A stretch of 64,000 nt of DNA from assembly GCA_013407085.1 (NCBI GenBank), contig JACCGJ010000212.1, forward strand, positions 1 to 64,000, read 5' to 3'. The first letter of the stretch is position 1. Each line of letters opens with the position of its first letter. Origin of the DNA: Atriophallophorus winterbourni. Its lineage: Eukaryota; Platyhelminthes; Trematoda; Plagiorchiida; Microphallidae. The notes below the pieces were generated by a model. That model saw nothing but the letters and a program-made list of their open reading frames with translations, ran no database searches and had not been told where the DNA came from. The position numbers were made by a program, and so were the translations under genes. Shown here one piece after another: positions 11,870 to 25,140 of this stretch.

Positions 11870-13880
11870 GCTTCAGTGGGGGGGACCGGGGAGGGAATGC
11901 GCTATGAATTCGAATGATAACGGGGTGACTATTTAAGTGATAGCCAACGATAGTGAAATGTTAACAGCTGCGCTGGCATCCACTAGGAGAAATGTAACCA
12001 GTTAGCGTTATTTTTTTTAGCAGGTTAAATGGATCGACAGGAGAATTGCGTGCATGAAATTGAGTTTACCAAAAAACAAATGATTCTCCAAATAAAAGTC
12101 GGCTTGGTTTCAAATATCACACACGAGACAACCTTGTGCCGTTTATACTGTATAACAACTGGGTTTAACTGAATGATACAATACTGCTGTCAATCCAAAA
12201 ACACATGGCATTCGACATATTCACTTGTAGCTAAACAAGCAAAGACAATGTACGATCCATGTTTATTGTACCTCACCAAAACCGGTTTCGGTTGCATGTA
12301 ATTCAACAAACACCTTTGGCACCGAGTCTCCCGATCTGCTAACACGTTCACCGGTTTGTAGACCAACATGGACTGATAAGACTGCAACAAGACTTTATTT
12401 CTAGCCATCAGATCGTTTCGATGAGTAATGTACTTTCGTTTTACGTTCAACCATCCATGCCACCGTGAGATAGTGTAAACTGATGTAATAAAACTAGGCT
12501 GGTGGTGCGCACACAAGATCGCAACAAACGACTCAATCGTGAGCACATGCACAACCCCGTATCGGATTGCCGAGAAGCGTGCTTTTTTAACGCGACACAA
12601 ATCGCCATTCGTTGTATCAAGCTCCGACAATTAGAGTACCAAAACCGTAGGCGGTCAGGTTTCCATGTGAGCCGAAGCGAACGAATCTGGACCAGTACGA
12701 TCTGGTTATATCACACTCAGATCGCTACATAAACGGATCCCTTAAGGCCACGTAGCCAGGCCGGAAATGAATGCCACCAAGCACGGTACCCGTTGAGGAC
12801 AACACGAGGACAACAATCGTGTAGAAGGAACAACAAATAGGCTTTGTGCAGGTCAAGTGGAATAAAGTAGCCAAGCTGTTGAACCGGTGGTGACATGACC
12901 GCTTCTACTGATCATCATGATTAATCGCAGCCAGACTGGCTGGAAGCTTTCTCTACCGTTAATACAAACATGATCAACAACAGTAACAGCAGTAGGATAA
13001 ATGTCACTGCCATACAAGTAAATGTTTCAAAGCTCTCGACAGACTGTAAGATTACCCGCCCGTTCAAAGACATATACTGCAGTATTTCGACTTGGTTAAA
13101 CTTCCGATCGCTAAGACAAGAAAAATAACGAGGACCAATATCGTTCGTTCAGGTGCGACGACGATGGTTAACTGTGCGTCAGTACGCAAAATCCTGAGAC
13201 ATCCCACACGTTAGCGGCACCACTCATTTGACTGGACTTCCCGGAATATTGTACGAACAGCATTTGAATAAAGAAAAGCAGGCGAACACCACAACATACC
13301 ATACATTCTTTAGTAACTAAGCGTCAAATACTTGGAGAATTATGAAAGATAAAGTGTTCTACCTTCTTAAATGACAACATCTAAAGTGACACGGAGCACA
13401 CAAACATAACGTAGCTCACTTCATTTTGTAAGATAAACGCTGAAACTTAAACAAACAATGCGAAGGGAAGACCGACCAGGGAACACATTTGGTGCATAAA
13501 AAGGAACGTGAAAAAAAACAAGATCACTCCGTTTATCACATATTTTGATGACCTAATTAAGAGAAAGGCAGCATGAGCTTTAGCAAAGTTAGTATTGCAA
13601 ACCGTGAAATGTCAGTGTTCCTGCTGGCGAATTTATCAGCACGTACACACGCAACGAAGTGGTTAAACGAAGAAATATTTGAGTGGCGAATGCAGTGAAA
13701 TAGATGCAAACGATGTATCATGAAAGTTGCGCATGGTTTAGTCGGTGATAATACTAGCGTACGGAATAAGATATCACCACGTTACTTTGTCTGGATCCAA
13801 AAATGAGGGTCAAAGAGCCTTTCAGTGTTTGATTGCCAATTGTTAAGCTAACCGGGTGTGCGAAGCACGGCAAACCTCAT
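11870..13880. other. No recognised feature (contig A; same in contig B 26838-28857)
   Basis: A 146-codon open frame (12190-12630, minus) has no family resemblance and no good splice context. I found nothing else supportable in this stretch. Confidence 0.4.
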
Positions 13881-13884
13881 CCTA

Positions 13885-14069
13885 AGCACGGATGCGCAAT
13901 GACGCTGTACTTTATACCTGCTAAATTGATTTCCTACTTGCACTGAGCTGCATACCGTAGTCTCACTGCCGTTACCCCCATTCTTGTGTGTCTAGCCTTG
14001 GGCAACCTGACAGTATCCCAGCCCATGTGCAGTCTAAATGCGCGGCACTTGGCCTGGCTTGTGATTTAG
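13885..14069 (+). repeat. SINE-A, diverged (contig A)
   Basis: A near full-length but old copy: AGCTGCATAC, TGGGCAACCTGACAGTATC and GTGCAGTCTAAATGCGCGGC are recognisable. The counterpart is at 28862-29046. Confidence 0.65.
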
Positions 14070-14539
14070 TCGTCCTTCTTTACCTCTAGGTATATTCAGT
14101 GGCCATTACAAATAAGAGACCAGGTTCAGCGAAATAAAAATCAATCAATCTTAGTAAAAAAACGCTCATGGGCGATTGAAACTCCACTGAACGAAAGCTT
14201 CATACGATTGACATCACACGTATCAAGGAGGCTGCGATTACAGTATTACGATTGACGGACGTATGCGATCAAGCATCGAACAACAGGACGGCTTCCTCGG
14301 GACATCATCAGTTTGGTGGATAAAAATATTGAATAATCAGAGGATAATCCAACAAAGTCACAACATAACCTACATTTGGGTAGTGCTGTCCATGTGGTTT
14401 GATATCGTTAGGGTATACAGAGAGAGAAAAAAATTGATGAGAAGTGCAATGCCGATGATAAAAACGCATCGCGGTTGCCAATACGTGTGGCGCAAGGTTA
14501 GCGGTGTGAGCTGAGGGTACTTACTACACACAAGCATCA

Positions 14540-14671
14540 TCACTTGTGCTCGAACCGCACTCGTCGACGATGCGGAAGACCGTTGGAAAGGAGCTGCTCA
14601 AAAGGGGTCGAACTTTGGATAAGTCGAGTTGAATTATAAATATCAACAGAAAAGCCATTTTTCTTAAATGG
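14540..14671 (-). CDS. Terminal exon candidate, second assembled copy (contig A)
   Basis: Counterpart of 29517-29648, with a TGA at 14542-14540 and the same choice of acceptors (14671 or 14593). Confidence 0.35.
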   Translation of the reverse strand, partial: PFKKNGFSVDIYNSTRLIQSSTPFEQLLSNGLPHRRRVRFEHK

Positions 14672-15113
14672 CTGACGAAGCAAACTGAAACAGGTTCGAT
14701 ACACGCTGGTCGGAACAAACACCTGGGGTAGTAGCATCACACAAGTGACAGCGGAGCCAAAAACAAAATTACCAGCTGTAACATTATAGAAAACCTAAGA
14801 CTATTCTAGAGGGGAAGAGGCATTCGTTAATTTATCCCGAATTTGAATAAGCGAAAACACTCAAACAAGTGATCACAGGACACGTTTTTCGCCGTTGGGT
14901 GTCATCAGTGACGAATCCAGATAAAACATTGTAGTAAAACGGTAGTCGAGCGTATGCGACCCAGCATACGTCATCAGTCTTAACCCGAAGGCGTACAAAA
15001 TGCGACGCAGGCGAAGCTTATGGAATACTGAAAAATGTCAGAGCAGCCGATCAATTATTCACGGGCACAGGGAACCCAGGCAGGAGTTATTCAACAAAAT
15101 AGAGTAAACTCAC

Positions 15114-15146
15114 CTCATCAAATTCATCGGCGTAGGAGTGATCAGG
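15114..15146 (-). CDS. Exon 19 microexon, second assembled copy (contig A)
   Basis: Identical to 30091-30123, with the same acceptor and GTGAGT donor. Confidence 0.52.
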
Positions 15147-15207
15147 CTGTAAAACAAGGAAATGAGTGGCATATGATAAAATGGGGGTGGATAAAATCTA
15201 GTATTTA

Positions 15208-15440
15208 TGAAAGCACAAGCCTGATCCAGGCAAAGTGTCGCACATTCACAGACTGCACGTGGGCTAAAGATACTGTCAGGTTGCCCAGGCCTAGACAGAT
15301 ATGAGAACGGAAATACAAGTGGGAATGGTAGTGAGACTCCAGCGTGTTTCAGCATGCAGTTCACTACCGGTGGTCAATCAATTAAGCGCGGTGTTAGCCG
15401 AACAACACAGAAGTACATTACGATTGCACACCCGTGCTTA
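15208..15440 (-). repeat. SINE-A, near full length (contig A)
   Basis: Runs from TGAAAGCACAAGCCTGATCC to the head block ending CACACCCGTGC. It lies in the patch where the two assembled copies differ most. Confidence 0.85.
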
Positions 15441-15524
15441 CTGATTTGCGATGGTTGGGACGTTTTAAGAATGCCTAATCACCATTTACCACACCACGCC
15501 TTATTCACAGAGCCTTGTAGATGT
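15441..15524 (+). mobile_element. RTE-like LINE fragment (contig A)
   Basis: TTTGCGATGGTTGGGACG and TTATTCACAGAGCCTTGTAG match the 'LRWLGHV...LF..PC' coding segment of the LINE at 62.5 kb. It directly abuts a SINE-A. Confidence 0.55.
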
Positions 15525-16852
15525 TCGTAGAAAATAGATGACGAACTTAGAACTTTAATGCAAATCAAGGACGTTTGTTATACACGAGAAAACAAAGCAT
15601 TTCAGTTTTGAGAGAAGAGAAGCTGAATAACGCACCAGTAACCGTGTAAACAACCCATACAACAACGCAGTTAAATACCGGGATTTTTACGGCGTTGTCT
15701 AGAAGCACATTCGCGATTAAAGCTCGATAATCCGTTATCATCCGACCCGAGCAGCTATTGCTGTCGATAAGATAGCTCACGTGTACACATATAGAAATGT
15801 GGCACCAGGGAAAAGAGAAAAAGAACCTCTATAGCAGCTACGCTGTCTATATGTGCTGAGGAACGAAGCCACTCGTGGTTCCGTTCACCAGACGAACATC
15901 CCGTGGTAATTCTTACTCAAAACAGCAAAATTTTCAGTGATTACTTTACATACTTACTTATTTACTTTACTGCAACATAATAATGCAATGTGTAAGCAAT
16001 CTGTAGGAAGCAAGCAAGCTTGTTCCCGAAAATCTCAAAAATTAGAGGTGTGAAGAGTTACAGAATTCAACTTAAATTAGGCAAAACTTATTTGATCAAA
16101 TAATCATAATTTAATCATGGCATCAAATCATACGGATACCACTGGCCTGATAGAGTTCCCGTGATCGAAGCAAACCATTACCAATGCATGCTATAACCGA
16201 TTCTATACAAAATGCCGTGTAATTGGCGTTTTTTTAAGTAACGATATAACTCAAACAATGATCGACATTGAGCGAAACGGCTGATGGTCGAATAGTGGTT
16301 GGTTTCATGGGGTTACTTTCGAATCGAAACATGTCGGGCGAAAGTGATTGGGTCGCAAAAACATGAATGAATAGATTAGCAACGATGGTAAAGGAACCGA
16401 GATCACACATTATCGTTAGGGACATCAAGTACTAACCGCTTGAATCAAACTAATAAAAATCACAACAAACATTAACATAGACGACGCAATTTGTAGAAGA
16501 GCAGGCAATGGGAAAACTGCGTGATTCCATTATCTCGTGGTTTACCAATCTGAAATTTGATAATAACCCGGATAAAAATTGATCGTTTCCATTTCTTTAT
16601 GCTATTTTGTTGAACATCAATTGATTCGTTACATGTACAATCGGGTTGAGATACTGACAGGTTGCCCAAACTCAGATAGAATCTCGAGAAAGCGTTATCG
16701 TAGCAATCACACTAGCATGGTTTCATCGGCGCCCATAAACATGACAGACATAATCCAGCGAGCGATCGATTCCCAGTCATAGCGGGACAACACATTTGTG
16801 GATAGCAATGAACATATTCGTGAATTGGCATAAACAGAGACAATCGACGAAC

Positions 16853-16981
16853 CTGCAAGTCCGGAAGTTCGTCGGATCCGTCAGTCACGAAGCGTCGCAT
16901 GATCGATTTGGTTGTGGTCACTTCCGATCGCTCGATTGTGCGCCTGATCAACTTGCCTTGTTCGTTCACGTACGATTCAGT
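16853..16981 (-). CDS. Exon 18, second assembled copy (contig A)
   Basis: Identical to 31834-31962. The intron immediately downstream differs between the copies at many bases, while the exon does not. Confidence 0.66.
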
Positions 16982-17298
16982 CTGAATGTGAGGCTTGCTC
17001 CGCTGTACCGACTAGGGAGGGAACAGAAATCGGCAGATCGATTCAAATCCCAAAGTGAAGTCAAATAAAAAAATACACGGTTGTGCTCAATCGTACGGGT
17101 AGCAAAGTTGAGCGGTCTCATACACGGCAATAACCACAGACCGATCGGTTTGGTAAAAAAATCCTTATACAGTTCAACACAAATAATTAAAGGCTGATTT
17201 AAATAACATCAGAGGCTTTAGAAATAGAGTAAGAACACTCTAAGCATTCGAATTTGATAGTGCGCGTCTTCCTTAAATATTTTCACTTTCGGGTATCA

Positions 17299-17457
17299 AC
17301 ATCGGTGGTGAGCTGCATGCTGCACAGGCTGAAGTCTCACTACCATTTCTATTTTATTTCTCTGTCTAGGCCTGGGCAATCTGACAGTATCTTAGCCCAT
17401 GTGCAGTCTTTGACTATGCGGCACTTTGCCTGGATCAGGCTTGTGCTTTCATACATA
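17299..17457 (+). repeat. SINE-A, 5'-truncated (contig A)
   Basis: Contains GGTGGTGAGCTGCATGCTG, CTGTCTAGGCCTGGGCAATC and the GGCTTGTGCTTTCATACATA end. Confidence 0.85.
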
Positions 17458-18088
17458 TCACAATCGTAGTCCGGCCTGATCGCTAGCGTAGTGCTCAACC
17501 CGTTTCAGTCGATGAAAATCAGAAATTTCTCGACGACCTGCGACGAACGATTTTTACAATCGCGAAACGATATACACGCGTAAATTTATTTCCACGTTAT
17601 TTCCTGCCTTAGTGATTAACAATCGTGAGAGCAGTCACAGTTTGCTACTACAAAAACAAAATATTTCAGGAAATATAAGACGTACGGACAAGAGTTCGTG
17701 AACGATACGTTATTTACGACACGTTACTTTATTACGATAACATGGATGTGTGGTACGTGTATGAAATCACAGTCCTGGAGCCATAGGCTGCACGAGAGGG
17801 TGAGACTGCTAGGTTTGCCAGGTTTAAACAAGAAAGTAACAAAGCAAGTCGGCGAACCCGTGGCGAGTAGCTCTTGTCACTCTCCAACGTGATGTAAACG
17901 AAACAGAATAGAAAACAAGATAGAACAGCCAAGCAGTCAGTAAGGAAGCGTTTACCCCCAATAGTCCACCAACCCCAGCCGACGTATTGAACCGCGATTT
18001 ACATACGAGAGAATTATAACTTACAACTACAGTATTGCTAATCAGAAACAAAGTCAGTAATCACGGGAATGAGAGATTTTGTACTCAC

Positions 18089-18472
18089 AACAATTTCTCC
18101 GTTGGAAATAACGTGACCAGAATCATGCAGTCCAAAAACCGGAGCGCCCGTGCTTTTAGACGATTGTCCACCAGGAATCGACGTTTCCGGACTCGTCAAT
18201 TGGCTCGCGGACAAGCGTGAGACTGTCGAGGACGGCGAGTCAATGCGATTGGAATGCCCACCCTGCAAGCCATTGTGCTTCAAATGTTTCTCGAGAGGGT
18301 TTATTGGTGACACGGATTGTCCTACCATACCTGGCATTGGGACACCGCCGATAGGGAAATGCCGTGCGGCACCCGAGGCGATCGGCGACGAGGACAACGC
18401 GACAGGATGCATGGAATCGACTACACAGTTCAAGGGCTCATCACGACGATCCACAGATCGGGTTGCTCCAGG
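18089..18472 (-). CDS. Exon 17, second assembled copy (contig A)
   Basis: Counterpart of 33070-33453, the Ser/Pro-rich 128-codon exon. The deduced protein is the same in both copies. Confidence 0.7.
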
Positions 18473-20003
18473 CTGAATGTGAGAAACGGGCTAATCACAC
18501 ATGAAACAAAAGCGGTGCAAGTGACTAGCACACTACAAATGACGCGTATGCCGAGAAAAGATCAAAGTGGCTCACACATTACGAAAGCATTATGAAATGT
18601 ATCTCCCACGGCGAACATGCTAATCTCACTAAATGCCAACGTGACAACATATGCAAATGTAACCAACGGTAGTAGCTACATGAGAGGAACTCATACATTT
18701 TGAACAGATAGAGTTTGTTGTTTTCAACGCCGGGTGTCGTTTATGTGCGCTCATCTTCCGAGGGACTGAGTTTATGAAATAAATGTTATAGTAGTAGGGT
18801 TGTACGGAGCTGAAAAGCTATCGTGAAAGCGAGTTGACTAGAAAAAACGAAACGTTAAGACGGTGAAACTTGACGAATATCAGTTCTGCAGCAGTCTGAA
18901 ATCCAAATAAGTTAGGCTCTTGACCTACACGAGTGACCTTCACAAGAACGGTAGATCTCATCATACAGGAAATGTCAGACAATCTAAAAAGTGTCTAGCG
19001 TCTGATAAATTGAAACGTTGTACAGGTTCATACGGACGATTAATACTGGCATTGTATACACCTTAAACCTAATGTACCACATGGAATATCAATCAAGTCG
19101 TATCAGTTATAACAAGGTCCAGAAATAGTATTAAGCAATATGGAACAACCTAGAGATCCACGGTTATTTTCTATTATCACAGAAGATCCTGTTACATAAA
19201 GCGTTCAAGTTTGTTTTATCCCAGACAGGATCCATAGATATGAAGTACGCAGAACCGGTGACATAACTGGACGCTACGACGCGCCCCAACGTAGGAGGGA
19301 AGCCGAAACAAAGATAGTGTCTACAGCATCGCTACTGTAGGTATCACTAGTGTCAACACTACGAACAAAACCAGGAGGATCATAAGCGAGTGACAGTGTA
19401 GCCAGCCACAGACGAAACAACTAGACGCGACACTCGGCACGTAAACCAAAGGTCACACACCGATGTCATCGGGTCACCACGAGCGATGGTTGTCAGCCGA
19501 TAACTTGGATGATGCAACACTGATAACGAATGTGGCAAAAATACAAAGTAAAGACGTGATGACCCGTAAAACAACTGAACGTAGAGAGGCACGATGACGA
19601 TGCAATCTTGTCTGAGTCCATCGTCTTGCTGACTGCAATCACTTGTGCCGATAAGACAGACAAGTGACCAAGTTTATGATTTTACGTTCCGAAATATAGC
19701 TTGCGGGGAAAAATAAACGCGACTGTACAAATTGGATGAGCGCATGAAACCGGTCCTGGAAGATGTGCACGGGAGTACGGTAATTTGGAAAGCTGGTCTA
19801 CAGAGCATGCTCTCCTTGATACGTCAGCACCGCCTACACTGACTGGGTCAGAATGACAAATGGTTATATTCCCAAAGATGCACTCTATGGTGATTTGAAT
19901 TCAGAAAGTCCACCATTGCGGTGTAAAGACGTTTGCAGAGGAGATATAAAAGTTCTTGAAATAGACCCCACGAGTTGAGAAGAACTTGCTCTTCACCACT
20001 CAC

Positions 20004-20246
20004 ATTGAAGACACTATCTAAAGCGACATCTGCAGGCTGAGGAAAAGCAGATACTGATCTCGGCTGATGATTGTAGATCACGCCATCAGCGTGCAACATC
20101 GAGTACGGCCTATCACTATGAGCATCGGGGGAGAGATTGTTTCTGCGGAATCGAACAGTTAAAACACTCGAAACGCTCCGCAGCATGAAATCTTCATGCG
20201 CTTTCGACGTACAACCATAGTAGCAACCGAAGAAGACCAAACCCAT
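20004..20246 (-). CDS. Exon 16 candidate, second assembled copy (contig A)
   Basis: Counterpart of 35206-35448, with the same uncertain acceptor and the same GTGAGT donor. Confidence 0.42.
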
Positions 20247-21092
20247 CTGTGAGTAAGGGTCTGACGAGTCAGTTAGTTTCCGGCCACTTCGCGTTTTATG
20301 AAACACAAGTGGACGTAGACCGAACAAGATGATTAAGCGGAGATTAGAAACCTCATACAAATCGAAGCGAAGTAGATTGCTGAATGCGACTGACCACCCA
20401 TTAGCAAATGGAAGGGAACAAACAAAAATCAAGATCAAATTTATCATACATGCATCGGATAGCGATATGGTGAGAACAAAGTTAAACGAACGTTAAGGTC
20501 GCTTTCGTTGAACCGTCTAACTATATGCTTACCCAATAAGTATGAGCCAAAATGAAAGCTTGATAAACTAGTCGAAGTGCCCAGTTCACACTTAAGCGCA
20601 ATGGGCTTCGTGATGTTTATGTAAGTAAGTAAGTATTGAATAGGGACAAGAGGGTGAGGTTAGACGATTGTTGCGTGATCATTAGATCTAGGAAGGTTGG
20701 ATGTGCCAAACATCCCTCTATTCGATCGAAAACGTGAACGACTATCGATTCAAGTGAACAGATAGAATCTCTGCGACAATTAAAACATTCCCAAGCGCGA
20801 AATGAGATCATACCATTCACTCTCACTCATTCATACATACACTCTTTCGATTTCACGTGGAAACAGTGATCACAAATTGTTGTTATTGTTAAAACACACG
20901 CAGAATGGGGGGGACAAAGTAAACAAGTTTCACGAGGTTGAACAACTTGTTTACCATGTGCAAACCGACTCGCACATTGGCAGAGGAATGATTCATCGAG
21001 TTTGAAAGCAACGCCACACACACACACACGCCAGCAGCGACCGCCAACTGCGGTGACGGTAACAGAGTGAATGGGGAGGGTTGGTCACTTAC

Positions 21093-21161
21093 CAACAACT
21101 GCTGACGTAACGCAGGTTCCAATGCAGATGGGTCGATATACGACCAACCTTTGATCTTGCG
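21093..21161 (-). CDS. Exon 15, second assembled copy (contig A)
   Basis: Identical to 36295-36363, including acceptor and GTAAGT donor. It is not an independent gene unless the duplication proves real. Confidence 0.52.
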
Positions 21162-21580
21162 CTAAAAAGGATGAAAAACCATGAAATGGAAAGCTTTAAT
21201 ATTGGTATAGTAGTACGAGGATACGTGGTAATATAACTGAAAAAAATCAACTTAGAAATTCAAAATGTACTAGTAGTGAGATGCGATGACATTTGTGTGG
21301 TTCATCTTTTGTTTGGCACAATTGCCATGAAATCAACTAAAGCCTCATAGGTGGAACATCGCATACTTTTTCCCACCCCATACACATACGTAAGGCCAGG
21401 ATATCTGTTAAAGGAAGCTAGCAAACTAGTACACAACATCAACGACCTCTATTCCATCAGGAAACACTCTACTACACTACACTAAGATAAGATAATGCAT
21501 CGTCTTCGACGAAGCCAGAGGTCCTTTCTGATCAGTTTGGCGTTTGGTCACAGCCACACACCACATTCACTAGTGTGAAA

Positions 21581-21777
21581 TCGTGCAGCATTTCTGTGCT
21601 GTGCGGCTAACATCGTGCTAAATTGATTTATCACCGGTAGTGAGCGGCATGCTGAAACACGCTAGTCTCACTACCATTTCTATTTTCCTTTCACATATCT
21701 GTCTAGGCCTGGGCAACCTGACAGTATCTTAGCCCACGTGCAGCACTTTGCCATGGATCAGGCTTGTGCTTTCATAC
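21581..21777 (+). repeat. SINE-A (contig A)
   Basis: Head block TCGTGCAGCATTTCTGTGCT through GGCTTGTGCTTTCATAC, with a small deletion in the GTGCAGTC...GCGGCAC segment. Confidence 0.85.
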
Positions 21778-23711
21778 CGTACCAAGCCAGAGAACGGACT
21801 CACGTTGTCTACGTTTCAGGAGAACGTTGCGACATCAGACGAGGGAACACATCAAAATCGGATCGGAAAAGATACCCAAACCAACCTAGGCGAATAGAAG
21901 CTTCTCATCGCACTAATGAACATATTGTCTGCACCGTGTAGTAAACGATTAGAGGCTTTGTATAGTGAGGTATTTCAACAACGTCAATGAAGAAGTATAC
22001 TGTTGTCTCTAAGTAGTATGTGAAAAGAATACTCAAGCACATGACACGGGAAGGCGTGCAGCAAGTACTATTCTTGGTGAACCGATAAGAAACCAGTATA
22101 TAAGAGGTAATATGCCACGCACGACGCGAGCTCCCTGGGCCCTGTAATCACGGAAATGTAAGGAGAAATGGTGATTGTGACACCCGACCCATTGAACACG
22201 CCCGAGCGTGAAAGCAGAATCAATAATTTAGAACAGAAGGCGCTAAATTAGTTTGGCGGGAAACTAGTGCGAAATCAGACCCAACAACCCTCATTTTCAG
22301 CGAACAACAGTGGAATACTGCGTGATGTTCATTAACGCGCAGGTTTTCACACGCAATCAAGCGCTGTCAACTGCCAGCTAAAGTGCAATCAGAGAATCCA
22401 TCAGAGGGAAAAAACCTCGATCGATTACCACAAGGAAAACAAACAGCTGTGTTGCAGTGTGTCCACGGGTACGAGGCGTTCGCATGTCAACACCGAAGCA
22501 CGAGATGTTTAAAGCGTAGGCACGCACACACCCACGTAACCCAGTTCAGAAAGCAACTTGCGATAAAGACAAGATCAAATTAGTCCAAATCGCGCCGACT
22601 AACAAGTTTGCGTTGAACAAGTGAACTGAAGAGTATCCTACTTCACGGGGTTGTAATTAGCTAGCAATGGGTAGCATGTAAAACGGAAAAGCGTTGACCA
22701 AAGTGTGGAAAAGACCGTGTTGCACACAGACTGGGGTGTGTGTGTGATTAAGCGTGTGCCAACCAACTTGGCATGACTCACGACAGCGAAAACAGCACGA
22801 AAGCTGTCGAACTGTGCTTTTAAAAAACTTGTGTAAATAAAAGTTTCAATTGAGGGTACGCTTTCATAAATCCGCTATCCATCTAGTTGGGAATGTGCTT
22901 TTTATAACAGTCAAGGATGGGAGCTTGCTATGGATGTCAATTTGCATTGTATACTGACAACTACCGTGATGTGGGCATGTAGAGGAAATTTGACAAAATC
23001 GGCGAACTAGGGGAAAGTAAAAAATCCCACGAAAATTACAAGCTCAGAAACCAACAATGCAACAGGAAATCTGAAGGAATGCTCATGGACTGAGCTGCCA
23101 CCAGGTTGTTCACTCAGAAACAGCCATGAAAATGCAGCGAGGGCTTAGATACAAACCATTGCGGAAGCCAACAAGATGAGTAAACATGCAATCAATTAAC
23201 GAAAGCACAATTTGGGTAAAGATTAGAAATAGACCACTAGCACCCATCAAACGTGGAAAAACATTACACAGAGAATGAAGAGACAGGTTAATAAGCACAA
23301 AAGGTAGCAATGTTGAGACAATACGAAAAATTTTGTTGTTTATAAGTCGAGAACTTTTGCTTTCTCAAAAGATGTCCCTGAATTACAGGCGCAGTCAAGC
23401 AACTCAATAACAAATCTGATATGAGTGGCATATGACAGGAAAACAATGGAAGGGTAAATCTGATGCGATCACCAACGTAACACTGGTTTCGATGTATACC
23501 TTTAAAGTCGACAACACCAAGACGCACTTGCGACCTGTCTAGATCTAAATGGATCCAATGTAGCCGTGAATTCATATCTTTGAACAGGTCTACTCGTGAG
23601 TCATTTGTGAGAATGGTCGAAAAAACCTTTGAGGATAGCGCACAGAAAATGACAAAGGTTGCACGAACAAAATCCAACAAGAACGAGTGATATAAAACAA
23701 ATCCGACATAC

Positions 23712-23780
23712 CTCGGGTCCTCTTCTCCGCGCACGCTGAAGCTGATTGGCCGACGCGAAACAAACAGGTGTCCAATCCGG
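23712..23780 (-). CDS. Exon 14 candidate, second assembled copy (contig A)
   Basis: Same sequence and splice sites as 38914-38982. It lies in contig A, left of the N gap. It is most likely the other allele of the same exon. Confidence 0.38.
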
Positions 23781-24140
23781 CTGGTTGAGGATATAAGAGA
23801 AATGACACATCCGTTACGAGAGAGCTCACCCAACGCACGACAACTACAGGCAAATTTACACTGAGACTACATACACACGATAGACTGTTGTACAACCATG
23901 ATAAAGTGTTCATGAAATAAATGGAATAGGAACAGACGAGAAAGGTACTAAACCTAGAAAGGTGGAAGCACAGACAAAGTGAGTGGAAACGCATACGCCT
24001 CAATTGCAACACAATTAGCAATCATGCATCGTCAACGGGTAGAGCGATATTAGCTTGATGGCTGGGATGCCATGCGCTATACAAAGTCTTTCTCGACCCG
24101 CTTCAAAAGGGTATAAGACTAAGCAATTTATACAATTTAG

Positions 24141-25140
24141 NNNNNNNNNNNNNNNNNNNNNNNNNNNNNNNNNNNNNNNNNNNNNNNNNNNNNNNNNNNN
24201 NNNNNNNNNNNNNNNNNNNNNNNNNNNNNNNNNNNNNNNNNNNNNNNNNNNNNNNNNNNNNNNNNNNNNNNNNNNNNNNNNNNNNNNNNNNNNNNNNNNN
24301 NNNNNNNNNNNNNNNNNNNNNNNNNNNNNNNNNNNNNNNNNNNNNNNNNNNNNNNNNNNNNNNNNNNNNNNNNNNNNNNNNNNNNNNNNNNNNNNNNNNN
24401 NNNNNNNNNNNNNNNNNNNNNNNNNNNNNNNNNNNNNNNNNNNNNNNNNNNNNNNNNNNNNNNNNNNNNNNNNNNNNNNNNNNNNNNNNNNNNNNNNNNN
24501 NNNNNNNNNNNNNNNNNNNNNNNNNNNNNNNNNNNNNNNNNNNNNNNNNNNNNNNNNNNNNNNNNNNNNNNNNNNNNNNNNNNNNNNNNNNNNNNNNNNN
24601 NNNNNNNNNNNNNNNNNNNNNNNNNNNNNNNNNNNNNNNNNNNNNNNNNNNNNNNNNNNNNNNNNNNNNNNNNNNNNNNNNNNNNNNNNNNNNNNNNNNN
24701 NNNNNNNNNNNNNNNNNNNNNNNNNNNNNNNNNNNNNNNNNNNNNNNNNNNNNNNNNNNNNNNNNNNNNNNNNNNNNNNNNNNNNNNNNNNNNNNNNNNN
24801 NNNNNNNNNNNNNNNNNNNNNNNNNNNNNNNNNNNNNNNNNNNNNNNNNNNNNNNNNNNNNNNNNNNNNNNNNNNNNNNNNNNNNNNNNNNNNNNNNNNN
24901 NNNNNNNNNNNNNNNNNNNNNNNNNNNNNNNNNNNNNNNNNNNNNNNNNNNNNNNNNNNNNNNNNNNNNNNNNNNNNNNNNNNNNNNNNNNNNNNNNNNN
25001 NNNNNNNNNNNNNNNNNNNNNNNNNNNNNNNNNNNNNNNNNNNNNNNNNNNNNNNNNNNNNNNNNNNNNNNNNNNNNNNNNNNNNNNNNNNNNNNNNNNN
25101 NNNNNNNNNNNNNNNNNNNNNNNNNNNNNNNNNNNNNNNN
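24141..25140. other. Assembly gap of exactly 1000 N
   Basis: An unbroken run of 1000 N, typical of a scaffolding gap of set rather than measured size. The sequence left of it matches the sequence ending at 39342, and the sequence right of it matches the sequence starting at 10426. Confidence 0.99.

Larger units (their letters stand above)
10426..24140. repeat. Large direct duplication, copy 1 (end of contig A)
   Basis: 13.7 kb in the same orientation as 25141-39342 and near-identical over most of its length. It starts inside a dispersed repeat and stops exactly at the N gap. It lacks two insertions and a 62-bp segment that are present in the other copy. Confidence 0.97.

Noticed and set aside
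12190..12630. 146-codon minus-strand frame (also 27159-27599)
   Set aside because: No family resemblance and no convincing splice sites; identity between copies is uninformative because the whole region is duplicated.
14902..14977. Two minus-strand CTGATGA motifs, one followed by a perfect 7-bp hairpin CGTATGC/GCATACG
   Set aside because: They resemble a hammerhead at first sight, but the hairpin copy lacks GAAA and a cleavage triplet, and the other has no proper stem II. Not called as ribozymes.
19848..20447. 199-codon minus-strand frame with a signal-peptide-like start (also 35050-35649)
   Set aside because: It crosses a clear GTGAGT donor and probable acceptors, and the hydrophobic start looks like T-rich intron. 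Only its middle is kept as an exon candidate.
23288..23833. 181-codon minus-strand frame (also 38490-39035)
   Set aside because: Composition like T-rich intron. Only the 69-bp stretch between good splice sites, in a different frame, was kept.
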